Assembly: GCA_963751955.1 (NCBI GenBank)
Contig: CAVVWM010000009.1
Location: forward strand, 124,001-188,000
Length of the DNA stretch: 64,000 nt
Direction of reading: 5' to 3'
From: JABDIY01 sp963751955
Lineage (GTDB): Bacteria > Actinomycetota > Acidimicrobiia > Acidimicrobiales > SZUA-35
The position numbers and the translations under genes were made by a program. This document shows positions 25,471 to 34,097 of the stretch, one piece after another; positions within the stretch are counted from its first letter, which is position 1; every line of letters begins with the position of its first letter. Under the pieces are notes generated by a model that worked only from the letters and a program-made list of their open reading frames with translations, was not told where the DNA came from and did not search any database.

Positions 25471-25713
25471 TCACATCGAGTTCCCCTCCAGAATCCCGAG
25501 GTCCCTGAACATCTGGAGCGTTTCCAGGGCCGAGGCCTCATCGATCTTGGAGATGGCAAACCCGACGTGGACGATGGCGTAGTCGCCGACCACTATGTCG
25601 GGCAGATAGGCGAGACAGATGTCCTTCGTGATCCCATCGAAGTCGATCGTTGCCATCCTGGTGCCGCGTTCGTCTCGAACTTCGACGATCTGACCCGGAA
25701 CTGCAAGGCACAT
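25471..25713 (-). CDS. hypC: Hydrogenase maturation chaperone HypC
   Basis: 80 residues beginning 'MCLAVPGQI', where Cys2 binds the iron with HypD and the large hydrogenase subunit. The OB-like body has 'DICLAYLPDIVVGDYAIVHV'. Its start touches the hypF stop and it is 16 bp from hypD, so hypF-hypC-hypD-hypE are one unit. Confidence 0.95.
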   Translation of the reverse strand: MCLAVPGQIVEVRDERGTRMATIDFDGITKDICLAYLPDIVVGDYAIVHVGFAISKIDEASALETLQMFRDLGILEGNSM

Positions 25714-28073
25714 TATGGGTTCTCCTGTTGATGCGGTTTGGAACGGGCGGCCGCTATGTACGCCTGGCCGAGGGACAGGCCGCCATCGTTGGGTGGGACG
25801 ATTCGATGGGTCAGCACATCGACCCCGAGAGGCCGGAGTCGATCGACGCACAACTGAAGTAGAAGTGCGTTTTGGAAGCAGCCTCCGGTGAGAGCTAGCG
25901 CATCGACACGGCGATCTTCGAGCATGCGTTCCACGATCTCAGCTGTCATCTGAGCAACTGCCTGGTGGAACCCGGCAGCAATAGAGGGCACATCCACGTC
26001 TGCAAGGACATCCGACACCAATTCCCGAAGGACCGGAGCCGGATCGATGACGCCACCATCCAACCCGAACCGATATTGGCGTGGCGTAGTGGCCTGTGAG
26101 GCGAGAACCTCGAGTTCGATCGCTGCTTGGGCTTCGTATGAGATCTCCTGCCGAACACCGATGAGCGAAGCCACCGCATCGAATAGTCGGCCCATGCTGG
26201 TGCAAGGAACACAACCGAGACCGGTGTCCAACTGCTTCAACAGCAACACCCGTTCGCTGTCACTCAGTGGTACCAGTGGTGCTAGAGCGCTTGACCAAGC
26301 GATTCCTGCGGCGTGAAGGTGTGAGAGCGCCATTCGATTCGGGAAACGAACAGCACCGTCTCCCCCGGGGAGATTCACGGGGGCGAGATGGCCGAGCCGC
26401 TCGAAGCCGAACCCATCAGCCAGCAGTATCTCGCCACCCCAGATTGTGCCGTCGCTGCCATAGCCGGTTCCGTCGAATGCAATCCCCAACACTGAACTCG
26501 TCGGTGCAAGCTCGTGCTCAGCCATCACCGATGCGACGTGAGCCCAGTGGTGCTGAATCTCTTGAACCGGTGCTAGACCCACGTTTCGGGCCCAGCGAGT
26601 GGTGGTGTAGCCGGGATGAGAATCGACGGCGACGACCTCAGGTATCGAGCGATAGAAACTGAGGAGGTGGGCGCTGGTTGCCTCGAAGGCTCGGAGCGTC
26701 TCCAAGTTCTCCATGTCACCGATGTGCTGGCCGATCCACGCCCGCCCTTCTGAAACCACCGTGAAGGTGTTCTTCAGTTCACCTCCCACCGCCAACACGT
26801 CGGTGCTGGCAAACGACATCGGCACCGGCAATGGGGCAAATCCCCGAGCCCGGCGGATCGGCAACAGGTCGGCTCCAACGACCCGGACAACCGAGTCGTC
26901 ACATGGCACTTCGATCGTGCGGTCGTGAGTGAGAATCCCGTCCACAAGATGACCCAGCTTGGCCACTACATCGTCATCCCGAAACACGATCGGCTCACCG
27001 TGGATGTTTCCACTCGTCATCACCAACGGGCCGACACCCGTGGCGAACAAGAGATGCTGAATCGGGGTGTAGGGCAACATGATGCCCAGAAGTGGATTCC
27101 CGGGTGCCACGCCTTTGGCCACCGGAGCGCCTTCTGTGGATCGGGCAAGCACAACCGGGCGGGCTGGCGAACAGAGTTGAGCGATCTCAGCCTCGCTGAG
27201 GTGCACGAGAGTTCGAGCCGTATCCAGGCCGGGGACCATAAGGGCAAGCGGCTTGTCTGGACGATTCTTTCGTCGTCGAAGCGTTGCAACCGCCGAAGTG
27301 TCGCCGGCCCGGCAGGCCAGGTGGAATCCACCGAGACCCTTGATGGCCACCACCCGTCCTTCCAAGAGCGCCTGTGCGGCCAGTTCGATCGGATCTCCTT
27401 CGCAGGGGTGACCGGCGGGATCAAGGTAGGAAAGCGCCGGACCACAGTCGTGACACGCGATTGGCTGGGCGTGGTAGCGACGGAGCGAGGGATCGGTGTA
27501 TTCAGCCTCGCAGGCAGTGCACATCGGGAACTCGGCCATGGTGGTATTCGGCCGGTCATAGGGAAGATCTCGAACGATCGTGTACCGGGGACCACAGTTC
27601 GTGCAGGTGATGAACGGGTGTCCGAAGCGGCGATCGGTGGGATCGTTCATCTCGGCGACGCAGTCGTCGCATACAGCTGTGTCGGGTGGGACCAGAGTTC
27701 GGGCGCCGCGAGACTCTTGCGACTCGACGATGGAGAACGAAAGGAACGTGCCTGCCGCAGCACCTTCCAGGGCATCGACTCGCTCGATGTTTTCGATGCG
27801 GGCCAGAGGCGGCGATTCGGCTAAGAGCCGGTTGGCGAAGGCATCGATCGCCGCCGACCGGCCGGTCACGGTCACGAACACATCGCTGGCGCTGTTGCCC
27901 ACCTCACCGGTCAATCCCAGTTCGGTTGCAAGCCGGTACACGAAGGGACGGAATCCGACCCCTTGCACCACACCGGTGATCACGAAACGTTCGGTTCTCG
28001 GGCGTCCTGCCGAGCAGGAAGGTTTATCTGCGTACGCGACGTCTGCACGACCAGCGGGCGTGAGCGACGTCAT
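25713..28073 (-). CDS. hypF: Carbamoyltransferase HypF
   Basis: About 786 residues from the ATG at 28073; a TTG at 28109 would add 12. HypF makes the carbamoyl group for the cyanide ligands of [NiFe] hydrogenase. Domains in order: acylphosphatase ('GVVQGVGFRPFVYRLA'), a double zinc finger ('CDDC', 'CTNC', 'CTAC', 'CHDC'), a YrdC domain ('IKGLGGFHLAC', 'RPDKPLALM') and a Kae1-like domain ('HHWAHVASVMAEH', 'AFDGTGYGSDGTIWGGE', 'LTGGCFQNALL'). It opens the unit and is divergent from a methyltransferase gene. Confidence 0.94.
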   Translation of the reverse strand: MTSLTPAGRADVAYADKPSCSAGRPRTERFVITGVVQGVGFRPFVYRLATELGLTGEVGNSASDVFVTVTGRSAAIDAFANRLLAESPPLARIENIERVDALEGAAAGTFLSFSIVESQESRGARTLVPPDTAVCDDCVAEMNDPTDRRFGHPFITCTNCGPRYTIVRDLPYDRPNTTMAEFPMCTACEAEYTDPSLRRYHAQPIACHDCGPALSYLDPAGHPCEGDPIELAAQALLEGRVVAIKGLGGFHLACRAGDTSAVATLRRRKNRPDKPLALMVPGLDTARTLVHLSEAEIAQLCSPARPVVLARSTEGAPVAKGVAPGNPLLGIMLPYTPIQHLLFATGVGPLVMTSGNIHGEPIVFRDDDVVAKLGHLVDGILTHDRTIEVPCDDSVVRVVGADLLPIRRARGFAPLPVPMSFASTDVLAVGGELKNTFTVVSEGRAWIGQHIGDMENLETLRAFEATSAHLLSFYRSIPEVVAVDSHPGYTTTRWARNVGLAPVQEIQHHWAHVASVMAEHELAPTSSVLGIAFDGTGYGSDGTIWGGEILLADGFGFERLGHLAPVNLPGGDGAVRFPNRMALSHLHAAGIAWSSALAPLVPLSDSERVLLLKQLDTGLGCVPCTSMGRLFDAVASLIGVRQEISYEAQAAIELEVLASQATTPRQYRFGLDGGVIDPAPVLRELVSDVLADVDVPSIAAGFHQAVAQMTAEIVERMLEDRRVDALALTGGCFQNALLLQLCVDRLRPLGVDVLTHRIVPPNDGGLSLGQAYIAAARSKPHQQENP

Positions 28074-28171
28074 AGAGCTACCGTCCCACGAACCACAGCT
28101 CTCGACCAAGGGCTTTATACCCTGCGTCCCATCTGGCAGTCTGGGGTCAGGTTCACAGAGGGATGGATCCG

Positions 28172-28786
28172 ATGAACGAACTCGAGCGAGATCTCGCCCG
28201 TTTCTATGATCAACAAGCGCCTGAGCGCGAGACCCGCAAGGTGCCTACTGAACGTCAGCGGGATCGGGATCTGTTTGCCGGCCTGCTGAAGGATGAGGAC
28301 CGGTCCAGACTTGTCGAGATCGGTGCAGGTGCCGGTCACGACGGCGCGGCGTTGCGAAATGCCGGCTTCGACGTTGTTGCGCTCGACTTGTCGATTGCGA
28401 GTTCTGCGCTCTGTCGATCCAAAGGTCTTCTCGGGATCGTCGGCTCCGGGCGAGCCTTGCCGCTCAGAAACCACTCGTTCGACGGGGCCTTCACCATCAA
28501 CACTCTGCTTCATATGCCCGACAGCGGCTTTGGCGCTGCGATGGCGGAACTGATTCGAGTTGTCCGACCCGGTGGCCCGTTGGCAATTGGCCTATGGGGA
28601 GGTGTCGACTGGGAAACAACGCACAGAGACGACACGCTCGAACCTCGGCGCCGCTACTGGTACCGGTCCGACAAAGCTCTACGAGACCTCCTCGACCCCC
28701 ATGGCGAGATCGAGCACTTTCGCACATGGGAGGGCGGCCTTGACGATCTTCACTACCAGTTCTGCATCGTCCGCACGCTGAGCTAG
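28172..28786 (+). CDS. Class I SAM-dependent methyltransferase
   Basis: 204 residues. The SAM-binding motif I is 'LVEIGAGAGHDGAALRNAG' and the following acidic residue is in 'VVALDLS'; later 'FDGAFTINTLLHMP' and 'IRVVRPGGPLAIGLWGG' match the Methyltransf_11 fold. The ATG at 28172 is preferred to 28163 because AGAGGG is correctly spaced for it. No clue to the substrate from neighbours (divergent hypF, convergent small unknown gene). Confidence 0.85.
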   Translation: MNELERDLARFYDQQAPERETRKVPTERQRDRDLFAGLLKDEDRSRLVEIGAGAGHDGAALRNAGFDVVALDLSIASSALCRSKGLLGIVGSGRALPLRNHSFDGAFTINTLLHMPDSGFGAAMAELIRVVRPGGPLAIGLWGGVDWETTHRDDTLEPRRRYWYRSDKALRDLLDPHGEIEHFRTWEGGLDDLHYQFCIVRTLS

Positions 28787-28805
28787 ACATGCGTCGAGCG
28801 ATGTC

Positions 28806-29192
28806 CTACCTGGCTGTTGGGTTTTGGCTCCGAACCCGGTGTGCCCTGCCATGGGCGCCCCAAACGTCGGCGCATATTCGCAGATTCGTATCGGCGGCGT
28901 GTTGGAGATCGAACGCAGTCATCTTCTGAAGCTCGGACGGACCGAGCGCATACATCGTGGCATTTATCGCGGCGAACGCTCGCCGCCAATCACGCTCGGA
29001 TAGGCCCACATGGGTTCGACCCTCCGACCTGGCCGATCGAAACGTCTCAACCGGGACTCGAAGCGTCTCCAGATCCTCGCCGTATATCGAACGCCAAGCA
29101 AGACGCGAACCTCCGGCGGCCTCGCCGAAACAACTGAGCACGAAGTCGATTTGGGCAGGGCTGAAACTCACCTTCTTCAGCATCTTGGCCAT
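28806..29192 (-). CDS. Small protein of unknown function
   Basis: About 128 residues from the ATG at 29192 ('MAKMLKKVSFSPAQIDF'); an upstream TTG in frame could extend it. It has helical, protein-like composition ('AWRSIYGEDLETLRVPVETF', 'RDWRRAFAAINATMYALGP') and fills a gap between two plus-strand genes that would otherwise be empty. I recognise no family. The frame stays open into the nth gene, but that part is antisense to nth and is not believed. Confidence 0.45.
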   Translation of the reverse strand: MAKMLKKVSFSPAQIDFVLSCFGEAAGGSRLAWRSIYGEDLETLRVPVETFRSARSEGRTHVGLSERDWRRAFAAINATMYALGPSELQKMTAFDLQHAADTNLRICADVWGAHGRAHRVRSQNPTAR

Positions 29193-29249
29193 GCCCAACA
29201 CTAGATCGTCAGCCGTAGGCTTCCTGACCAATCGTTGAGCGGAGACACC

Positions 29250-29918
29250 ATGAAGCGGACTGAAAAGGCGGCGCGAATAGGTCAGATACTGGACGAGCTG
29301 TATCCGGACCCGCCGGTTCCCTTGGATCACAAAGACCCTTACACACTGCTGGTGGCTGTAATGCTCTCGGCCCAGACCACCGACAAGAAGGTCAACGAGG
29401 TCACTCCAAAGCTCTTTGCTGTGGCCGACACACCCGAGAAGATGAGCGAGCTGTCGCCCGAGGAGATCCAAAAGATCATCAAGGAGATCGGTCTTGCTCC
29501 GCAGAAGGCCATGAACCTGTCCAAGATGGCGTTTCAGATCCTGGACGCCGGTGGAGAGATCCTGCCCGACTGGGACTTCCTCGAGAGTTTGGCGGGGGTT
29601 GGCCACAAGACGGCCAGTGTCGTGATGGGTGGCGTATTCGGAGTCCCTGCCTTCGCAGTGGATACCCACATCCATCGACTTGCCGACCGGTGGGGTCTAT
29701 CCAACGGAACGTCCGTCGAGAGGACTGAAAGGGATCTGAAGGCAGTGTTCCCTGAGGAAACCTGGAGCGACCGCCACCTTCAGATCATCTACTTCGGCCG
29801 CGAGTACTGCCCCGCCCGGCACCACGACCTCAGCCAGTGTCCGATTTGCTCGTGGGCCGCAACCAAGAAACGAATCGGCGAGGAAACTCGGACAAATCGG
29901 CCCAAGAAGCGGACATAG
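29250..29918 (+). CDS. nth: Endonuclease III family DNA glycosylase/AP lyase
   Basis: 222 residues. Repairs oxidised pyrimidines. Helix-hairpin-helix 'LESLAGVGHKTASVV' includes the catalytic Lys K120, and the catalytic Asp is D138 in 'FAVDTHIHRLA'. The C-terminal cluster loop has only three cysteines (C187, C197, C200: 'YCPARHHDLSQCPIC') with wider spacing than the usual C-x6-C-x2-C-x5-C, and no fourth Cys follows. The ATG at 29250 is nine bases after GGAG, preferred over a TTG at 29235. Confidence 0.92.
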   Translation: MKRTEKAARIGQILDELYPDPPVPLDHKDPYTLLVAVMLSAQTTDKKVNEVTPKLFAVADTPEKMSELSPEEIQKIIKEIGLAPQKAMNLSKMAFQILDAGGEILPDWDFLESLAGVGHKTASVVMGGVFGVPAFAVDTHIHRLADRWGLSNGTSVERTERDLKAVFPEETWSDRHLQIIYFGREYCPARHHDLSQCPICSWAATKKRIGEETRTNRPKKRT

Positions 29919-29939
29919 ACCTTCTCCTGGTCTCGGTAG

Positions 29940-29958
29940 ACGCCCCGTCAACGGGCGT
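29940..29958. terminator. Short hairpin between convergent nth and RidA genes
   Basis: ACGCCC (29940-29945) pairs with GGGCGT (29953-29958) in the gap between two convergent genes. There is no T-run, so it is only a weak terminator candidate. Confidence 0.3.
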
Positions 29959-29986
29959 GCCAGGCCAACGTCGGGTGCTTGGAGAC

Positions 29987-30376
29987 TCAGCCCTCGGTTT
30001 TGAGTGCGGTGACCTCGATCTCGATCTTTATGCGGGGATCCGCCAAACCTGTGACCAGCATCGTCGCCGCCGGTCTGGCTGCGCCGAAGTACCGCCGAAG
30101 CGAAGGCCAGCAGGCCTCGAAGTCGGCGGCGTCGGGGAGGTAGTACTTCACCCGGACGACATCGTCGGCGGTAGCGCCCGCCTGTAGCAATGCGCTGGCG
30201 ATGTTGGCCAGGGTCTGGTCGACCTGCTCCACGATGTCGTCAGGAATGGTCATGGCGGCGTAGTCGAATCCGGTGGTTCCGGCAACGAAGACCCATCGTC
30301 CATCCACGACCGCTCGGGAGTAGCCGATCTGCTCCTCGAACGCGCTTCCCTGGCTGATCCTGGTTCGTTCACTCAT
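29987..30376 (-). CDS. RidA/YjgF family protein
   Basis: 129 residues with the RidA pattern: 'GYSRAVVDGRWVFVAGTTGFD', 'VEQVDQTLANIASALLQAGA', 'DDVVRVKYYLPD' and the C-terminal 'IKIEIEVTALKTEG'. Members remove reactive enamine/imine intermediates; some are pathway-specific deaminases. The catalytic Arg usual near residue 105 of RidA lies in the region 'GLADPRIKIEIEV', which is compatible. It stands alone. Confidence 0.88.
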   Translation of the reverse strand: MSERTRISQGSAFEEQIGYSRAVVDGRWVFVAGTTGFDYAAMTIPDDIVEQVDQTLANIASALLQAGATADDVVRVKYYLPDAADFEACWPSLRRYFGAARPAATMLVTGLADPRIKIEIEVTALKTEG

Positions 30377-30618
30377 TCGCCGATCGTAGGCGAGCGGCCC
30401 GATCTGTCTACAAGAGCCAAACCGGGCATCGTGCTACTGTTCAAAAAGGCGAATGAGTGTCGCCCAACCTCAGGTACGTCCCGTCCGACGTACAAACCGT
30501 AGGCAAAGGAGAGCCCGACTCTTCCGCTCGCTTTTTCGACCATGCTTTTTCGAGTTCTGGCTGAATCGACGGTTGTGCGGGGGCGGACACCATGTCGGCG
30601 AGCCGGAAGGGAGAAGTC

Positions 30619-32245
30619 ATGACAGACCAACGCACGCTGAAGACTCGAATCCGGCAACGTATGCAACGCAACGGCGAGCGCTACACCACCGCACGGGCTC
30701 ATATCCTTGCCGGCCGATCCCAGACCTCAACGAGCAAGATCCCCTTCGTCGGAGGCCAGCAGAGTGAAATCGCAGCTGCGACCAATCTGCTCAACGCCGC
30801 CGGCGTCACCGGTCCCGATGGATCCCCGCTGAGCGAGGCCCAGGTGTTCGGTCTGTCGGGAGGTGTCGGATTCCTGTACGGCGTATTCCGCTACGACTCG
30901 GGTCCGACGATGACAATCACCGCAAGGAACACGTCGCTGCCCGACACATTCCTCGATCAGCTGTGGTCCACCGACGGGCTCGACGTCACAGTCTCCTCAA
31001 CCGGCGGCGCCAAGAAAGCGGCCGCCGAGCTCGACGCAGTACTCGACGCCGGGCGGCGGGCGCTGATCACGGTTGGTGCCGGCGCAATGCGGTATCTCGG
31101 ACTGCCGGCCGATGAATCTGCCATGTACCCCATGGCTGTTGCTGTGATCGGCCGAGATGGCGACCAGTATCTGATCGACGACCGGTCGCCGCTCCCCCAC
31201 CGTGTCGATGTTGAGACGATTCGAGCGGCTCGGGCTGTGGTCCGGTCGGCCAAACACCGGATGGTGGACGTGCGAGGCGGCGAAGTGGAATGGGACAAAG
31301 TGATCCCCGCTGCCATTGCGTCCGGGGCGGAACGCTACAACACGCCGCCGGTGAAGCAGTTTGCCCCCAACGTAGGACTGGCCGGCCTGGCCAAGTTGCA
31401 GCACCTCCTCACCGATGAGAAGGACCGAATGAGCTGGGCCAAGGTCTTCACCGAGGGCCATGACGCTGCCATTGGCTTCGGCCGAATCTACGAGTGCATC
31501 GAACACTCGTATACAGCCCCTGCCGCAGGTCGGCCGCTCCAGGCCGAGTTTCTCCGCTGGGCCTGGGACGTCACCTCCGAGAAGCGCTTTCGCCAGGCTG
31601 CTGAACGGTTCGAGTGGGCTGCCCGCAACTGGGCTAGAATCGCCGAGCTGGCAGCATCAGCGCATCCAGCGGTGAGCGAAGCCGCCGTTTTCATGGACAA
31701 GCGGGCCGAGCTACTGGATGGCGGCGCAGACCCGGCGCAACTGGCCGAGGCGTACCGGTGTCAGAACGAGGCCATCGAATCGGCAGACATCACAAGCGAC
31801 GACGCCGGCGCGGTTCGAGAACTGATCGCCGCCGAGGTCGCAGAGATCGTCGAGCGGGAGGGGAATGCACTTGCGATCCTCGGCGCGGAGAAGCGGGCGA
31901 GCAAGCCACGAGGTGGTCTGGGTGGCAGGCCAAGTCGGATCACACTACTGAACCCCAACACCGGCCGGTCCGACAAAACCATCGCCCGCACGCTCTACCG
32001 CCCGGTGAAGATGGCGATCCTCACCGCAGTCGGTGAGATCAGACGGGCTTCGTTTCTCGCACCTCTCGGACGAGATCGAGAACCGCACCGATCCCGAACT
32101 GTGGAAGGAGCACAAGGTCAGGTGGTACACCACCAGCGTGAAACTGGACCTCGAGGCGAGAGGCTTTCTGGTGCGGCACGGATCGCCCCAGCGGCTTCGG
32201 CTCACCGACGCCGGCAGATCCGAACTCGAGAGGCTCTCGAATTGA
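30619..32245 (+). CDS. BtrH_N/DUF4872 protein fused to a C-terminal DUF6958-like domain (apparent frameshift)
   Basis: About 541 residues if one base is removed near 32032-32043. The central part resembles the butirosin BtrH N-terminal acyltransferase/peptidase-like domain ('LSGGVGFLYGVFRYDSGP', 'LDAGRRALITVGAGAMRYLG') followed by DUF4872 ('HLLTDEKDRMSWAKVF', 'GFGRIYECIEHSYT'). From about residue 439 it reads 'ITLLNPNTGRSDKTIARTLYRPVKMAIL', and after the frame change 'GLRFSHLSDEI' and 'VRWYTTSVKLDLEARG', which look like one DUF6958 domain. The ATG at 30619 has GGGAGAA before it. Function unknown; the domains suggest peptide or natural-product handling. Confidence 0.68.
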
Positions 32246-32311
32246 GCCGGGCAATCCGCTGGATGGCACTATTCGTGGGACACGTTGGTTTCAGCTACCG
32301 GAAGGGGCACT

Positions 32312-32674
32312 GTGCACGAACTGTCGATCTGCTCTGCGATCGCTGACACAGTGATCGAACACGCGAAGGGACGCCCGGTGGAGCGAATTCGCCTACGAAT
32401 CGGCCACTTCAAACAGATCGTGCCAGACACCCTCCTCTACTGTTGGAGCCTGCAAGCCGAGAACAGTCCTCTCAAGGATGCTGCACTTGATGTCACCTAT
32501 GTGGAAGCAGTGATCCGCTGCGAAGAGTGCGCCACCGAGACCACACTGTCGGCCCCTCTGCTCGTCTGCGGAGCCTGTGATTCCCATGCCGTGAAACTCA
32601 TTGCTGGCGAGGAATTCCTGATCGAGTCCATCGACGTCTCGACGGCTGTACCAGCGACCGGCGAGGTGCTCTGA
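32312..32674 (+). CDS. hypA: Hydrogenase/urease nickel insertion protein HypA
   Basis: 120 residues from a GTG start. The nickel site 'MHELSIC' (His2) is present, and the structural zinc is held by C70, C73, C86 and C89 ('CEEC', 'CGAC'). It delivers nickel to the hydrogenase large subunit with HypB, whose start overlaps its stop by one base. It is separated from the hypFCDE unit by 4 kb. Confidence 0.94.
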   Translation: MHELSICSAIADTVIEHAKGRPVERIRLRIGHFKQIVPDTLLYCWSLQAENSPLKDAALDVTYVEAVIRCEECATETTLSAPLLVCGACDSHAVKLIAGEEFLIESIDVSTAVPATGEVL

Positions 32675-33504
32675 TGGGTCGGTTTCACCGTCACGGCGAT
32701 GGAACCCAGCACAGCCACGATGACCGTGGAGATGAGCACCACCACGACGATCACGGTCACCACCTGCTCCCCGACGGGGTTGATCTGACCGCAGAAACGA
32801 GCCGAAACGGAGACCGATCGGTGGGCGACCACAGCGGTTACGCGACCGGTACCGAACGAGTCATCGTGCTCGAACACATCCTTGGTGAAAACGACCGGAT
32901 TGCAAATCAAAACCGAGCAGACCTGGCCAGCAAGGGGATTCGAACTATCAACCTGATGTCTTCACCGGGGGCGGGGAAGACTTCGTTGTTGGCGGCATCC
33001 ATTCCGGCATTGGCCCAAGAGCTTCGGATCGGGATACTCGTGGGTGATATCGCCACCAGCATCGACTCGGACACGCTCTCCGGGCTCGGCGCCCAGGTCG
33101 CGCTGGTCAATACCAACAATGGCTTCGGCGGCGAGTGCCACTTGGACGCCGTGATGGTTCGATCGGGTCTGACTCGACTCGATCTCGATTCGATCGACTT
33201 GTTGATCATCGAGAATGTCGGCAACCTCGTGTGCCCGGCCGAGTTCGATGTGGGTCAGGATCGCCGAGCGATGGTCTACGCCATCACCGAAGGCGAAGAG
33301 AAGCCGCTCAAGTACCCGGTGATGTTCCGGGCTGCGGAGATAGTCGTGGTCAACAAGATGGACCTTCTCCCCCACCTGGATTTCGATCTGGAGCTGTTCA
33401 GATCCAACCTGGCCGAAGTCAACCCCTCCGCCACTGTGATCGAGCTCTCGGCCCGAACCGGCGATGGAGTCGACCAATGGCTTCACTGGCTCGGGACGGG
33501 TTAG
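32674..33504 (+). CDS. hypB: Hydrogenase nickel incorporation GTPase HypB with His-rich N-terminus
   Basis: 276 residues. The first 30 residues contain ten histidines, a nickel storage region. The GTPase has 'MSSPGAGKTSLL' (P-loop), 'LVGDIATSIDSD', 'ENVGNLVCPAEFDVG' and 'VVNKMDLL' (G4). Conserved 'NNGFGGECHLD' carries the metal-binding Cys-His pair at the dimer interface. Co-transcribed with hypA; the predicted selenoprotein starts 41 bases after its stop. Confidence 0.95.
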   Translation: MGRFHRHGDGTQHSHDDRGDEHHHDDHGHHLLPDGVDLTAETSRNGDRSVGDHSGYATGTERVIVLEHILGENDRIANQNRADLASKGIRTINLMSSPGAGKTSLLAASIPALAQELRIGILVGDIATSIDSDTLSGLGAQVALVNTNNGFGGECHLDAVMVRSGLTRLDLDSIDLLIIENVGNLVCPAEFDVGQDRRAMVYAITEGEEKPLKYPVMFRAAEIVVVNKMDLLPHLDFDLELFRSNLAEVNPSATVIELSARTGDGVDQWLHWLGTG

Positions 33505-33544
33505 CGATGCTGCGCGGTCCTCGATCCATTACTAGGTTGATTAC

Positions 33545-34033
33545 ATGACTTCGCAACTCGGGACCGGCGACAGGCTTCCATCGCTCATGGCCAAGAACCT
33601 GGCCGGTGATGAGATCGATATCACCGCCAGTGTGGCGGGCAACTGGGCTGTCATCATGTTCTACCGAGGTGATTGGTGACCATACTGCCGTCACCAGTTG
33701 GTTGACTTCGCAGTTCACGGACTACCACTCAGAGGCATCGGCCTGAAGGTCGCTGCCGCATCGGTCGACACGATCGACACCACAGCCAGGCTCAAGGAGG
33801 GCCTGCACGTCGGGTATCCGATGTACGCCGAAGTCGACGCAGTGGCATTGGCGGAAGCCACAGGTGCTCACATCTACGAGCGAAACGGCGTCATCACCAG
33901 TCACGCCACAGCATTCCTGGTCGATCCCGAGGGAATCATCAACAACGCGGTGTATTCCACCGGTCCGATCGGCCGCTTCACCGCCAGTGAAGTGATCCGC
34001 AAGACGATGTTCGAGCAGGCGAACCGGCAGTAG
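33545..34033 (+). CDS. Peroxiredoxin-like (AhpC/TSA) protein, predicted selenoprotein with in-frame UGA
   Basis: 162 residues if UGA at 33677-33679 is read as selenocysteine. The codons on both sides are in one frame and give 'VIMFYRGDW-U-PYCRHQLVDF': U45 falls exactly where the redoxin family has its peroxidatic Cys (RG-W-C-PYC), and C48 is the CxxC partner. Downstream text ('LKVAAASVDTIDTTARL', 'ATAFLVDPEGIINNAVY') is ordinary redoxin sequence. A Prx-like Sec-containing family with this motif is known in bacteria. Without recoding the product would stop at 44 residues. No selA/selB/selD or tRNA-Sec is in the window; possible SECIS stems after the UGA are weak by eye. Confidence 0.85.
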
Positions 34034-34045
34034 CTCTGTTTGTCG

Positions 34046-34096
34046 CAAACCGGCGATCGTTGTGCCCGCCGGACGGGCATTTCGATCGCCGGTTTG
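34046..34096. repeat. Perfect palindromic element, likely bidirectional terminator
   Basis: CAAACCGGCGATCG (34046-34059) and CGATCGCCGGTTTG (34083-34096) are perfect 14-bp complements, with an inner TGCCCG/CGGGCA stem (34063-34068, 34074-34079). It fills the gap between the convergent selenoprotein and SDR genes. An imperfect second copy is at 11815-11865. Confidence 0.75.
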
Positions 34097-34097
34097 G

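Noticed and set aside
28806..29675. Long minus-strand frame covering the unknown gene and the antisense of nth
   Set aside because: The part above 29192 is the shadow of a well-supported nth gene; only the lower part is kept.
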